Part shown: positions 16,462 through 24,461 of the stretch, piece after piece
Position numbering within the stretch: position 1 is the first letter of the stretch
Layout of the letters: every line of letters begins with the position of its first letter
Assembly: GCA_937900185.1 (NCBI GenBank)
Contig: CALCCW010000295.1
Coordinates: forward strand, 1 to 47,772
DNA from: QQUK01 sp913009765
Lineage (GTDB): Bacteria; Zixibacteria; MSB-5A5; GN15; FEB-12
Length of the DNA: 47,772 bases
Direction: 5' to 3'
Made by a program: the position numbers and the translations under genes
The notes under the pieces: generated by a model
Database searches by the model: none
Seen by the model: only the letters and a program-made list of their open reading frames with translations
Told to the model about the DNA's origin: nothing

Positions 16462-18642
16462 CTAAAACTGTACTTTAAATCCGGATCGTACCATATAAAA
16501 TGAACCGGATTCATTACCAAACACATACCCTTGGTCATCTGTTAAATCAGCATATTCGCCGTCCAATGTAAAGGTTACTGTTGGTGATACTTTATAACTT
16601 AAACCTCCGTTAAGTTTCAAAAGAGTATAATCTAAATCTGAATAACTGTTTAAGTTTGTAAAGTCATAATCCATATTATCAACCAAATCTCCACCTGTTT
16701 GGGCAGAAATAGCTGCTAAATCTGGCATCTGGACTTTATCTAAAGCTGATTCAGCTTTATTCCAGGTTACTGTACCAAACAAATTTAATTTAGCTGATGC
16801 TGCATAACTCATTGAAGCAAACAGATTGTGAACTTTACTTTCATAATCAGTCATAGCATAGATTGAACCATAATGTCGAGCGTCGCCACCGGCGTCGCGA
16901 TATATATGACCACCTCAGCCATCCATCAATGCAACCGTCACAGGAAGTCGTGATTTATCATAGTTATATGAATATCCGGCTTGTATTGAGAAAAGATTAT
17001 CCGGTGTATACTGCAAAGAAACTGATGGAATAAATGATGTATGTTTAACATCTAAGGAATCAAGATCATCGTTCTTGTCAAAATTTCCTTTTACTCCAAA
17101 GGTAGTAGAAAATTTCATATTAGGATTATAACTCATATTCCAATTAAATGAGAACACTTGAGTTGGCATAGTAGTTATATTCTGATACCGTAAACCTTCA
17201 CGTTGGAAATAAAATACCCAATTAGAAGTCGGGACCAATGGTCTCAAAGCAGTACCATTTGCTTCAAATATTCCTTTAGCGGAAATAAATGGATCGGTAA
17301 TTTTTTCAAACCGAACTTTTAAGGATGAACGTAATGATAAGTTTTTACGATATCTAAACTTACCTTGTGCATAGAATTTTTTAGTCGAAGTACCATCATC
17401 ATGAATCGGATAATCATCGCGATTGACAATATTATAACCGACTAAACCGGCAACAGTCAAATTTGAATTCATCCGTTTAATCAGTTCAGCAGACATATTT
17501 GCATTTGTTCTGTTGAGTGCTGAATAACGGGTAAAATCAAAATTATATGAATTGCCGTCTGCGGCACCTTCTCTAAATGTCGGAAGGTCAATATAGATTG
17601 AATCCGAATCATATTTTGAAACAGCAACTTTTGCAATCAATTTTGTTTTTGAATCCAAAAATGTTGCATAATTGAACGCACTCGAATAAGAGTTACTTTT
17701 TAACGATGTAAACTTATTCTCAACAGATGCATATCCTAAAACTCCTGCTAAATATCCTTGACCAAAATTTCTTTTAAACTTAACTTTGTGAGACATTTTT
17801 TCAGTTTTTGGAACAACAGAAAATTCGGCATCTACATCTTCATAAATAAGACGTGAACCAAATTCTCCACCGGCAGTACCTTTTGTGGGATGTACCGCAT
17901 CATCATAGTACGCCATTGACGCTTGATTTTTTGGATCATACAGCCTGTAACCAAACTGATAGCCAATATCAAATTTATTTATATCAGCATCTATACCAAC
18001 TTCAAATTGATGCTGCGTGTTGTTTACTTTACCTTCCATTGATGTCAAGTGACAGCTAAAACAATGATCAGATGATATTTTCTGTTCTGTTCCGGTTTTT
18101 AATATCATTCTATGGGTAGCATTCAACCGAACATTATTTTTTTCAGATAATAAGATTGAAAACTGAGATAATAATTCCTGACGATATGTATTATAGTCAG
18201 CATTAGGGTCTTGAATCTCATGAGTCAGTATTTTACCGCCCTGAGTACCGGTTTCAGGGAAATATTCACGACCTTCCATATTCGTTAAAAGGTCCTGCCC
18301 TTCCTGTTTTAATAATGAACGATACTGAACAGATAATTTATACTTATTTGAAATAGTAGAGCTTAATTTCGCATAGGCATTTTTGTTATCGTAATAGTGA
18401 CCTAAAAAACGAAGAATAGAGTTTGGTCCGCTCGAAAGATAGTTTAATTTAAACTCCGGTAGAGTTTCATTTTCACCTTTATTATATTCTCCAACTTTTT
18501 TAGAATAGTCGGTAAAATCTGTATAATGACCGCCAAGCCAAAAAGAATAGCTTTCTGTAGTTGGTCCATCATCGGCTAACACAAAAGAATTTGCCAGAAG
18601 AAGAACAACTAATACAAAAACAAACTTTATCAATAATTTCAT
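16462..18642 (-). CDS. MtrB/PioB-like outer-membrane porin with one in-frame UGA
   Basis: The reading frame has 727 codons with a signal peptide (1-23), many amphipathic beta-strands and a C-terminal aromatic residue (...FKVQF), as expected for an outer-membrane barrel. The gene lies 9 bp after a DmsE/MtrA decaheme gene, so an MtrAB-like porin-cytochrome pair is the natural reading. One CXXCH (DHCFSCH) occurs near residue 195. Codon 576 (16917-16915) is TGA. The 150 codons after it remain in frame, stop-free and barrel-like (HYGSIYAMTDYESK...), so the gene is not an old pseudogene. It could be a selenocysteine codon (see the hairpin entry), a recent nonsense mutation or an assembly error. If translation stops, the product is 575 residues and lacks the last strands. 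Confidence 0.82.
16880..16917 (-). promoter_or_regulatory. In-frame UGA with SECIS-like hairpin
   Basis: After the UGA (16917-16915) come 16 nt. Then a GC-rich stem GCGACGCC / GGCGACGC (seven pairs, one A-A mismatch) closes a GGU loop (complement of 16890-16888). The spacing from UGA to the loop is 24 nt, and the loop starts with GG. Both fit the loose bacterial SECIS consensus as I remember it (loop 16-37 nt from UGA, a G in the first two loop bases). The hairpin is strikingly GC-rich in an AT-rich gene. SelB-binding ability and selenocysteine insertion are inference only. Confidence 0.4.
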
Positions 18643-18651
18643 ATTTTGCTC

Positions 18652-19578
18652 CTATCTGGTTAAGGCGTTACCGCCGGTTGAGGTTGTTTGTGACGGCATG
18701 TCAGAACCATGAATTTCAGTATGACACTGCGTACATTTTGTATTAAACCCGCGTTCAAAACTATCAGAAGTAGAAGTACCTGATCTTTCAGGAGCTAAAG
18801 GATCAACAAAAGCACCATCTACACCCACTACTGATGAATGGAAATGCATAGGGTGACAGCTCAAACACAATGTTGGTTCTGATTGTTTTAAAAGATTGTC
18901 AGCAACTGTACCGTGTGGTGAATGACATGTCAAACAGCCTTCCTGTACAGGAGCATGCTCATACACAAACGGACCTTCTTTTTCAGCATGACAACTATAA
19001 CAAAGTTCGGATCCGCTATAGTCCATTGTCAAACGTGCAGGTTCACCATGCACTCCATGACAATCGACACATTCCAATTTGCCCTCACCAATAGGATGGT
19101 GCGACGGCATGGAAAGAGATGCTCTTACATCGGCATGACATTTAAGACAATTTTCCGATGATGACTTAACTGTCGGATTTTCAATACTTGTATGGACAGA
19201 GTGACAGTCCGCACAAGTTAAATCGGCAGAAGCATGTGCTGAAAATTTCCAATTATCAAACTTATGTGATTTGTGACATGTGAGACATAATTCTTTTGCT
19301 CCAAACTGTCCCGAATTTGCCGGATTAATAATTAATGCCGGATCGCCATCTTTAATATGATCAACTGCTGAACCATGACAGGCTTCACAATTTGCATCTT
19401 TCAGACGGTCAATTGAACTAAAATAAATACCGTGTGCTGTATTACTGAACATTTCAGTAACATCATCATGGCACCCGGCACAGACTTCATCTGATACACC
19501 TGCCGAAATCGGCTGTGACATCAAAAGAAGCATTCCCACGAACAAAAGCAGCAGACCGCCGCATGTGGTTTTCTTCAT
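18652..19578 (-). CDS. Decaheme c-type cytochrome, DmsE/MtrA family
   Basis: This 308-residue periplasmic protein has a signal peptide (about 1-26) and exactly ten CXXCH motifs (CAGCH, CEACH, CLTCH, CADCH, CLKCH, CVDCH, CYSCH, CLTCH, CLSCH, CTQCH), matching the length and heme count of the DmsE/MtrA family. In characterised systems this protein inserts into the MtrB-type porin and carries electrons across the outer membrane. The porin gene follows after 9 bp. The ribosome site is GAGGTGAG. No MtrC/OmcA-like surface cytochrome or DMSO-reductase-like enzyme is adjacent, so the terminal acceptor is not evident. Confidence 0.92.
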   Translation of the reverse strand: MKKTTCGGLLLLFVGMLLLMSQPISAGVSDEVCAGCHDDVTEMFSNTAHGIYFSSIDRLKDANCEACHGSAVDHIKDGDPALIINPANSGQFGAKELCLTCHKSHKFDNWKFSAHASADLTCADCHSVHTSIENPTVKSSSENCLKCHADVRASLSMPSHHPIGEGKLECVDCHGVHGEPARLTMDYSGSELCYSCHAEKEGPFVYEHAPVQEGCLTCHSPHGTVADNLLKQSEPTLCLSCHPMHFHSSVVGVDGAFVDPLAPERSGTSTSDSFERGFNTKCTQCHTEIHGSDMPSQTTSTGGNALTR

Positions 19579-19584
19579 TTCTGC

Positions 19585-19605
19585 TCACCTCATTGTTAAT
19601 TTCAT
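19585..19605 (-). other. Possible six-residue leader minicistron (MKLTMR)
   Basis: ATG 19605 is preceded by a strong GGAGGT site and reads six codons to TGA at 19587-19585, six bases before the decaheme start. The GAGGTGA of its last codons doubles as the decaheme ribosome site. It may couple translation, but it is too short to be sure that it is used. Confidence 0.25.
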
Positions 19606-19644
19606 TACCTACCTCCGGTTAGCTGTAACACCAACCTTGTTTAT

Positions 19645-19674
19645 CTTATAATCGCCAAACAAATCCACAAACAA
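19645..19674 (-). promoter_or_regulatory. Candidate promoter of the cytochrome locus
   Basis: On the minus strand, TTGTTT (19674-19669) and TATAAG (19650-19645) are separated by 18 bp. They lie just downstream of the putative TetR operator and about 70 bp before the decaheme start. The match is moderate. Confidence 0.4.
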
Positions 19675-19676
19675 GA

Positions 19677-19704
19677 CTAAGTTAGTTTATATTAACTAAC
19701 TTAG
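19677..19704. promoter_or_regulatory. Putative TetR operator O1
   Basis: The perfect 11-bp inverted repeat CTAAGTTAGTT / AACTAACTTAG with a 6-bp TATATT centre lies between tetR and the decaheme gene, 2 bp upstream of the candidate -35 box. Size and symmetry suit a TetR dimer site. A related sequence overlaps the tetR promoter. Confidence 0.6.
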
Positions 19705-19719
19705 AGGATATAAAAAAAA

Positions 19720-20328
19720 TCACTCTTCTATTTTAGTTGTTAAACCTCGAGCATAAATAGGTACATTATTAGCAACCACATCTTCGGGTTTGAAAGTTTT
19801 ACCCTGAAAACCTTTCCAAAGAGTAGTAGATAATGCACAGTCGAACACCATACCGGTAAAACAGCGTGCTGTTATTTCATTATTTTTTTTAATTATTTTT
19901 CCATCTGCATAAAAACGATCAAATTGGGCAACTAAAAATTTAACATAAGAACCACGAATAATCTGATATACTTTTTTTGCTTTATTATGTCCACGCAACG
20001 CTGAGAACAAAAGTAAGCGGTATATATCTTCATTTTTAGTAAAGTAGTGAATAATATGTAAGGCAAATGCTTCTAAAAAGGGTAGAATTTCATCCATTTT
20101 TTCTAACTCTGGAAAAAGTTCATTTGTTCCCAATCGTGACTCTATAGAATCTAATACAGCATTATAAATAGCTTCTTTAGATGCGTAATGTCTGTACAGA
20201 GCAGGTTCTGTAATAGAACATGCCTCAGCCAACTGTTTAATAGTTACCTTATCATATCCCGCATCAGAAAAAAGTCTGGTTGCTTCGTTTAAAATCTGAG
20301 CTTTTCTGTCAAATGAATCTGATCTCAT
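19720..20328 (-). CDS. TetR-family transcriptional regulator
   Basis: This 202-residue regulator has an N-terminal TetR DNA-binding domain (KVTIKQLAEACSITEPALYRHYASKE, spanning about residues 23-50) and a variable ligand-binding C-terminal domain. It is the first gene of the minus-strand run and lies 141 bp upstream of the decaheme cytochrome. The gap contains a perfect palindrome, and a related sequence overlaps its own promoter. It probably represses itself and controls the electron-transfer locus. The ligand is unknown, and quinones or lipophilic compounds are only guesses for such a context. Confidence 0.9.
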   Translation of the reverse strand: MRSDSFDRKAQILNEATRLFSDAGYDKVTIKQLAEACSITEPALYRHYASKEAIYNAVLDSIESRLGTNELFPELEKMDEILPFLEAFALHIIHYFTKNEDIYRLLLFSALRGHNKAKKVYQIIRGSYVKFLVAQFDRFYADGKIIKKNNEITARCFTGMVFDCALSTTLWKGFQGKTFKPEDVVANNVPIYARGLTTKIEE

Positions 20329-20342
20329 TTTTACCTTTCAGA

Positions 20343-20383
20343 GTTAACATTAACTAACATATAAATTATAATCAGCTTGTCAA
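20343..20383 (-). promoter_or_regulatory. tetR promoter with overlapping operator O2
   Basis: On the minus strand, TTGACA (20383-20378), a 16-bp spacer and TATGTT (20361-20356) form a good sigma-70 promoter. The sequence GTTAGTTAATGTTAAC (20358-20343) overlaps the -10 box and shares GTTAGTTAAT with O1. This position suits autorepression. The remaining stretch up to 20683 holds no gene or clear signal that I can support. Confidence 0.5.
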
Positions 20384-20683
20384 GTTAAATATCATTTTTT
20401 TGTGATTTTTTTCACTTACTTGCGGCTACATAATACCAGTTAATATCTGTCCTGTTTGTCTACCCTGTTAAACAGCATTGAATTGAGCTAATTCACCTTA
20501 AACCGATGACTATATGTTAAAGAAAAAGATTCACCAATGTATTTTAATTAACTATTTTGATTATAATTGATTTTAAAGCTTTTTTTTCAGCAAAACAAAC
20601 CTCTGGACTATTTGAAGTAATCATTGTATGATAATTAAAATTTGGAAGTTTTATACATTAATGAAAGTAAGAGGTATACCATA

Positions 20684-21229
20684 ATGACTAACACACAACA
20701 AGAGATTGTTTTCAGATTATTCCCGGAAATTAAACTGATTCAAAATGAAGATTTACGAAAAAAAACAATTGACTGCTGGATAGAAGCTATCGGGTTTCGA
20801 GGATGGACTGAAGAGCTACTTCGTAGTATCCCTTTCACACTTTTAGCACCAAATTGTAAAATCACATTTATTGATCATGTACGGGCTTGTGCTTTAATGT
20901 GTATTGCATGTGATAAGGTGCTTGATGAAGTTCATGGCGATCTAAAAACAAAAGTCAACCGTGACTATTTAATCTCGGGTGCCTTGCTTGCCGATGTCGG
21001 GAAACTTTTAGAGTTTGAAATTATCGACGGAAAACCTCAAAAATCAGATTACGGAAAACATATCCGTCATCCATTTTCGGGAGTCGGACTTGCTTTTAAA
21101 CATGACTTACCATCGGAAGTTATGCATATTATCGCAACCCATTCCAAAGAAGGAAACGGCGAGAAATTACTGCCGGAATCAATTATTTTCCATCATTGTG
21201 ATTTTATTGATTTTGATTTAGTGAAGTAA
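20684..21229 (+). CDS. HD-domain phosphohydrolase-like protein
   Basis: This 181-residue soluble protein starts at ATG 20684 (MTNTQQE), behind AAGAGGT. It shows an HD-superfamily pattern: FIDHVRACAL (first His), LISGALLADVGKLLEFE (HD position), RHPFSGVGLAF, IIATHSKEG and FHHCDFID. The usual HD dyad in LLHDVGK reads LLADVGK here, so one metal ligand appears replaced by Ala, while the downstream His and Asp remain. Substrates of HD proteins range from nucleotides to other phosphoesters, and this one cannot be assigned. It stands alone between regulators and repeats. Confidence 0.7.
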   Translation: MTNTQQEIVFRLFPEIKLIQNEDLRKKTIDCWIEAIGFRGWTEELLRSIPFTLLAPNCKITFIDHVRACALMCIACDKVLDEVHGDLKTKVNRDYLISGALLADVGKLLEFEIIDGKPQKSDYGKHIRHPFSGVGLAFKHDLPSEVMHIIATHSKEGNGEKLLPESIIFHHCDFIDFDLVK

Positions 21230-21233
21230 GTAG

Positions 21234-21285
21234 GTCAGGTCTTTCCGAGACCTGACAATTGTAGGGCGAAACCCCTGTGGTTTCG
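21234..21285. repeat. Tandem pair of dispersed palindromes
   Basis: GTCAGGTCT / AGACCTGAC (21234-21256) is followed by GTAGGG and CGAAACC / GGTTTCG (21267-21285). The first unit recurs exactly at 21633-21655 and in diverged form at 29145-29163. It lies just after the HD gene and may act as its terminator. Confidence 0.7.
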
Positions 21286-21320
21286 ACAAATATACTTTTG
21301 TTTTTTTGGAGAATAACGAA

Positions 21321-21569
21321 ATGAATATAGAGATTATAATTTCTATCTTGACACTATTAGGAGTTGGTAGTGTTTTAGGTACGCTTATTAAGAGTAAATC
21401 TGATAAAAATAGAGATGAAGAATCTAGAATTTCAGTTATTCTAGAAAATAGATATCGTTCTACTTTAGTTTTTATGAGAATATTCTTACAACCTGAATCT
21501 ATTGATCATTTTGATATTAAAATTAACCCGTCAAAAAAATTAAAAACTAATATTGAACTTGAAATATAA
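21321..21569 (+). CDS. Small single-TM membrane protein, unknown
   Basis: This 82-residue protein begins at ATG 21321 behind TTGGAGAA (MNIEIIISILTLLGVG...). One N-terminal TM helix (about residues 3-23) is followed by a charged stretch and a short region rich in Ile and Lys. I recognise no family. It is flanked on both sides by palindromic repeats and could be an orphan or the shortened remnant of a longer membrane-anchored protein. Confidence 0.5.
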   Translation: MNIEIIISILTLLGVGSVLGTLIKSKSDKNRDEESRISVILENRYRSTLVFMRIFLQPESIDHFDIKINPSKKLKTNIELEI

Positions 21570-21584
21570 AAATTAAGATTTTAC

Positions 21585-21716
21585 TGGATTCCCAATCAAG
21601 TTGGGAATGACATTGAAAAATAAATTTTGTAGGTCAGGTCTTTCCGAGACCTGACAATAATTGGCGGAACCGCTAAAGGCTTTAAGTACGCCTTGGCGTG
21701 GTTCCTCCCTACTAAG
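21585..21716. repeat. Cluster of three palindromic repeat units
   Basis: The cluster holds TTCCCAA-tcaag-TTGGGAA (21589-21607), GTCAGGTCT / AGACCTGAC (21633-21655, identical to 21234-21256) and a longer imperfect unit around 21662-21716 with GGAACC...GGTTCC outer and AAGGC...GCCTT inner arms, ending in CCCTAC. No gene lies here, and the reading frame of the next gene before 21732 is repeat-derived. Confidence 0.65.
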
Positions 21717-21731
21717 AAACGAATTGATAAA

Positions 21732-23702
21732 ATGAAACCAAAACAAAATCTTGTCGAAAAAATCGCCCAGCGTTTTGCTGTCGGCTTAGAAAAAAACCAC
21801 ACCGTTCAATCAGGTGACTATCTTTCAATCTCCCCTGCCCATGTTATGACCCATGACAACACCGGAGCAGTCATACCAAAATTTCAGTCAATCGGTGCAA
21901 CCAAAATCGCCAAGCCGAGACAGATTGTTAACACTCTTGACCACAACGTACAGGACAAAAGCGAAGCCAATCTTGCCAAGTACAAAAAAATCGAAGCATT
22001 CGCAAAATCTATGGGTGTTGATTTTTACCCTGCAGGACGAGGTATCGGACATCAGATTATGTGCGAAGAAGGATACGCTTTTCCGGGTACAATGGTGGTT
22101 GCTTCGGATTCTCATTCCAATATGTATGGCGGGCTTGGTGTACTTGGAACTCCGATTGTCCGAACCGATGCTGCTGCTCTCTGGGCAACAAGTCGTACAT
22201 GGTGGCAGGTTCCACCCGTTGCCAAAGTCAGACTCACCGATAAACTCAAACAGGGTGTGACCGGCAAAGATGTTATCGTTACCCTTTGCGGACATTTCAA
22301 CAATGATGAAGTATTAAACCACGCTATAGAATTCACCGGCGATGGCGTAGGCACACTTTCAATTGATGAACGTCTGACTATTGCCAACATGACAACCGAA
22401 TGGGGTGCTTTGGTTGGACTCTTCCCTATCGACAGTGTAACATATAATTGGATTGAAAACCGAATTGACTTTATTGCCAAGCGTGGATTGGCAGGAGTTC
22501 CGTCCGATGCCGATGCGGTCAACGGAGTACATCCTCGTTTGAACAAATCTCGACTTGAAAAATTAAAAACAGAAAATCTGCAAGCCGACAGTGATGCCTT
22601 TTATGCAAAAGAACTGACTCTTGACTTGTCAACTGTCACTCCGCACGCATCGGGTCCTGACCATGTCAAAGTAATGACTCCGATTTCTGAAATGTCTGAT
22701 ATTAAAATTCAAAAAGCATATTTGGTTTCATGTGTAAATAGTCGGGCTGAAGATTTAGCTCAAGCGGCTGAAATTGTTGATGGCAAAAAAGTTGCCGACT
22801 CTGTTGAGTTCTATATTGCGGCGGCATCTTCAGAAGTACAAGCAGAATCCGAAGCACGTGGTGACTGGCAAAAACTTGTTAATGCGGGTGCCAAAGAACT
22901 TCCCCCCGGATGCGGTATGTGTATTGGGCTGGGGGTAGGACTTTTAGAAGATAACGAAGTCGGTATCTCTGCGACAAACAGAAATTTTAAAGGACGTATG
23001 GGTTCCAAATCTGCCCAAGCATACTTAGCATCTCCGGCGGTTGTAGCAGCATCGGCACTGGCTGGTCATATCGCAATGCCGTTTGAAATGTATGTTGAAA
23101 AAGTAAACGCTTCTATCAAAGAAAATAAAAAAACGGTTAAAACTGCATCGGTAAATATTGTTGAAGGATTTCCTAAATCTATTTCTGGCGATTGTGTTTT
23201 CTGTCATCTTGATAATTTAAACACCGACGGTATCTACCCCGGAAAGTATACTTACATCGATGATTTCACCGCCAAACAGCAAGCCGAAGTTGTCATGGAG
23301 AACTACGATGCCGACTTTGCAAAATCTGTTAACAAAGGTGACATCTTAGTTGGTGGATATAACTTTGGTTCAGGTTCCTCACGTGAGCAAGCGGCAACGG
23401 CACTCATGCATCGTGGTATTCGTTTGGTGATTGCGGGGTCATTTTCTGAAACATACAAACGCAACGCAATCAACAATGGCTTTTTGGCAATCGAATGTCC
23501 CGAACTTGTAAACGATTTAAAAGCTGAACAAGGTACAGAAAAACTGACAGTGTATACTAAAAAAGAAATTGCGATAGACTTTGCATCTGCGAAGCTGACT
23601 TTTAATAATAAAGAGTACAGTTTGTCACCGGTAGGTGCCGCCGCACAGGAATTGATTATCATCGGCGGACTTGAAAACTGGGTGAAGAGTAAGTTGCAAT
23701 AG
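21732..23702 (+). CDS. LYS4-type homoaconitase/aconitase family hydratase
   Basis: This 656-residue [4Fe-4S] dehydratase starts at ATG 21732 (MKPKQNLVEK), because upstream in-frame codons lie in repeat sequence. Cluster cysteines are in LVSCVNSRAEDLA and PPGCGMCIGLG. The swivel domain has the signatures LNTDGIYPGKYTY and VGGYNFGSGSSREQAATALM, and the latter binds the substrate carboxylates. These blocks resemble fungal LYS4 homoaconitase more than classical AcnA/B. The reaction is stereospecific isomerisation of a citrate-like tricarboxylate. A PrpD-family gene lies 2.5 kb downstream, which may point to methylcitrate- or aconitate-type substrates, but the exact substrate is not determined by sequence. 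A strong hairpin follows the stop. Confidence 0.87.
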   Translation: MKPKQNLVEKIAQRFAVGLEKNHTVQSGDYLSISPAHVMTHDNTGAVIPKFQSIGATKIAKPRQIVNTLDHNVQDKSEANLAKYKKIEAFAKSMGVDFYPAGRGIGHQIMCEEGYAFPGTMVVASDSHSNMYGGLGVLGTPIVRTDAAALWATSRTWWQVPPVAKVRLTDKLKQGVTGKDVIVTLCGHFNNDEVLNHAIEFTGDGVGTLSIDERLTIANMTTEWGALVGLFPIDSVTYNWIENRIDFIAKRGLAGVPSDADAVNGVHPRLNKSRLEKLKTENLQADSDAFYAKELTLDLSTVTPHASGPDHVKVMTPISEMSDIKIQKAYLVSCVNSRAEDLAQAAEIVDGKKVADSVEFYIAAASSEVQAESEARGDWQKLVNAGAKELPPGCGMCIGLGVGLLEDNEVGISATNRNFKGRMGSKSAQAYLASPAVVAASALAGHIAMPFEMYVEKVNASIKENKKTVKTASVNIVEGFPKSISGDCVFCHLDNLNTDGIYPGKYTYIDDFTAKQQAEVVMENYDADFAKSVNKGDILVGGYNFGSGSSREQAATALMHRGIRLVIAGSFSETYKRNAINNGFLAIECPELVNDLKAEQGTEKLTVYTKKEIAIDFASAKLTFNNKEYSLSPVGAAAQELIIIGGLENWVKSKLQ

Positions 23703-23757
23703 GGCGGGATCCGTGCGATCCCGCCTTATGATGGCAGCATCACAGGGATGCTGCCCT
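23702..23757. repeat. Two palindromes after the aconitase gene
   Basis: GGCGGGATC-cgtgc-GATCCCGCC (23703-23725) and GGCAGCATC-acagg-GATGCTGCC (23733-23755) are flanked by TAGGG at the start and CCCTACA at the end. Together they make a compound unit of the dispersed family. The first probably terminates the aconitase transcript. Confidence 0.75.
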
Positions 23758-23783
23758 ACATAAAAAGCGATTGGGTAGGAATT

Positions 23784-24401
23784 ATGGATTTTATTTTTTC
23801 ACTATTATTTTTAATTGGCTTGTTTTGGTTAATTACAGTTTTTTTATTTGTTGCTTTTTATTTACCAATAGTAAAAATATATAAAACACAAACTAATTCT
23901 AATGTAATAACAAAGAAAATTAAAATAATAATTTTAAGTTTCTGTACTATTCTATCATTAGGTACATCAGTATTTATAGCTTATTCATATATAGAAAATA
24001 GAACTGGGTATTGGAATGACCCTGGGTTCGCAGATTACTACCGCGTTCCTTTGGAATATCCATACCAACTATCAATGGTAGATGCCCCATATGAAGCAAT
24101 ATTGGATATATGGAATGATACAAATAGTGTAAGTGTAGTAAACCCTGACATCTACGGGATTGATTCACTGAATATAGTTAACAACATAGTATTTGTGAAA
24201 TTAGATAGAAATAATATATATTATACTAATGGAAAAGTTGAAAATAAGAAATGGTTTATTCTTGATTGTACTACAGGAAAAATTAATTATTATACTTCAG
24301 AAGCAATATTAAGAACTCACTTGGATTCATTAAGTATTGATAGTAGTATCTCGCTTATAAGTGTAAATGATTATTATAATGAGTATTGGGATGAACATTA
24401 A
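23784..24401 (+). CDS. Membrane protein of unknown function
   Basis: This is a 205-residue protein. ATG 23784 follows TAGGAATT and gives a clean hydrophobic start (MDFIFSLLFLIGLFWL...), whereas the upstream in-frame ATG lies in a repeat. Two TM helices (about residues 1-32 and 50-72) precede an extracytoplasmic domain of about 130 residues with YRVPLEYPYQLS and a WFILDCTTGKINYYTS block. I recognise no family. Very low GC. It is followed by another palindrome and two lipoprotein genes, and could belong to the same accessory group. Confidence 0.6.
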   Translation: MDFIFSLLFLIGLFWLITVFLFVAFYLPIVKIYKTQTNSNVITKKIKIIILSFCTILSLGTSVFIAYSYIENRTGYWNDPGFADYYRVPLEYPYQLSMVDAPYEAILDIWNDTNSVSVVNPDIYGIDSLNIVNNIVFVKLDRNNIYYTNGKVENKKWFILDCTTGKINYYTSEAILRTHLDSLSIDSSISLISVNDYYNEYWDEH

Positions 24402-24410
24402 ATAAATAAT

Positions 24411-24443
24411 TTGTAGGGCAGGATCACAGAGATGCTGCTCTAC
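24411..24443. repeat. Palindrome unit of the GTAGGGCAG type
   Basis: GTAGGGCAGGATC and GATGCTGCTCTAC pair with two mismatches across ACAGA. It is a degenerate relative of the unit at 23733-23760 in reverse orientation. Confidence 0.65.
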
Positions 24444-24461
24444 GTAAACTAGGAGGAATGT

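Noticed and set aside
16915..16917. TGA read as tryptophan or glycine by a recoded genetic code
   Set aside because: Several other genes here end normally at TGA (for example the DUF2975 gene, the transglutaminase-like lipoprotein gene and the HhaI-like methylase), so UGA is a stop codon in this genome. Only a context-dependent event could apply.
23193..23207. CVFCH motif in the aconitase-family protein as a heme site
   Set aside because: The protein has no signal peptide and the motif sits in the conserved LYS4-like swivel domain. Cytoplasmic proteins do not receive c-type heme, so it is a chance match.
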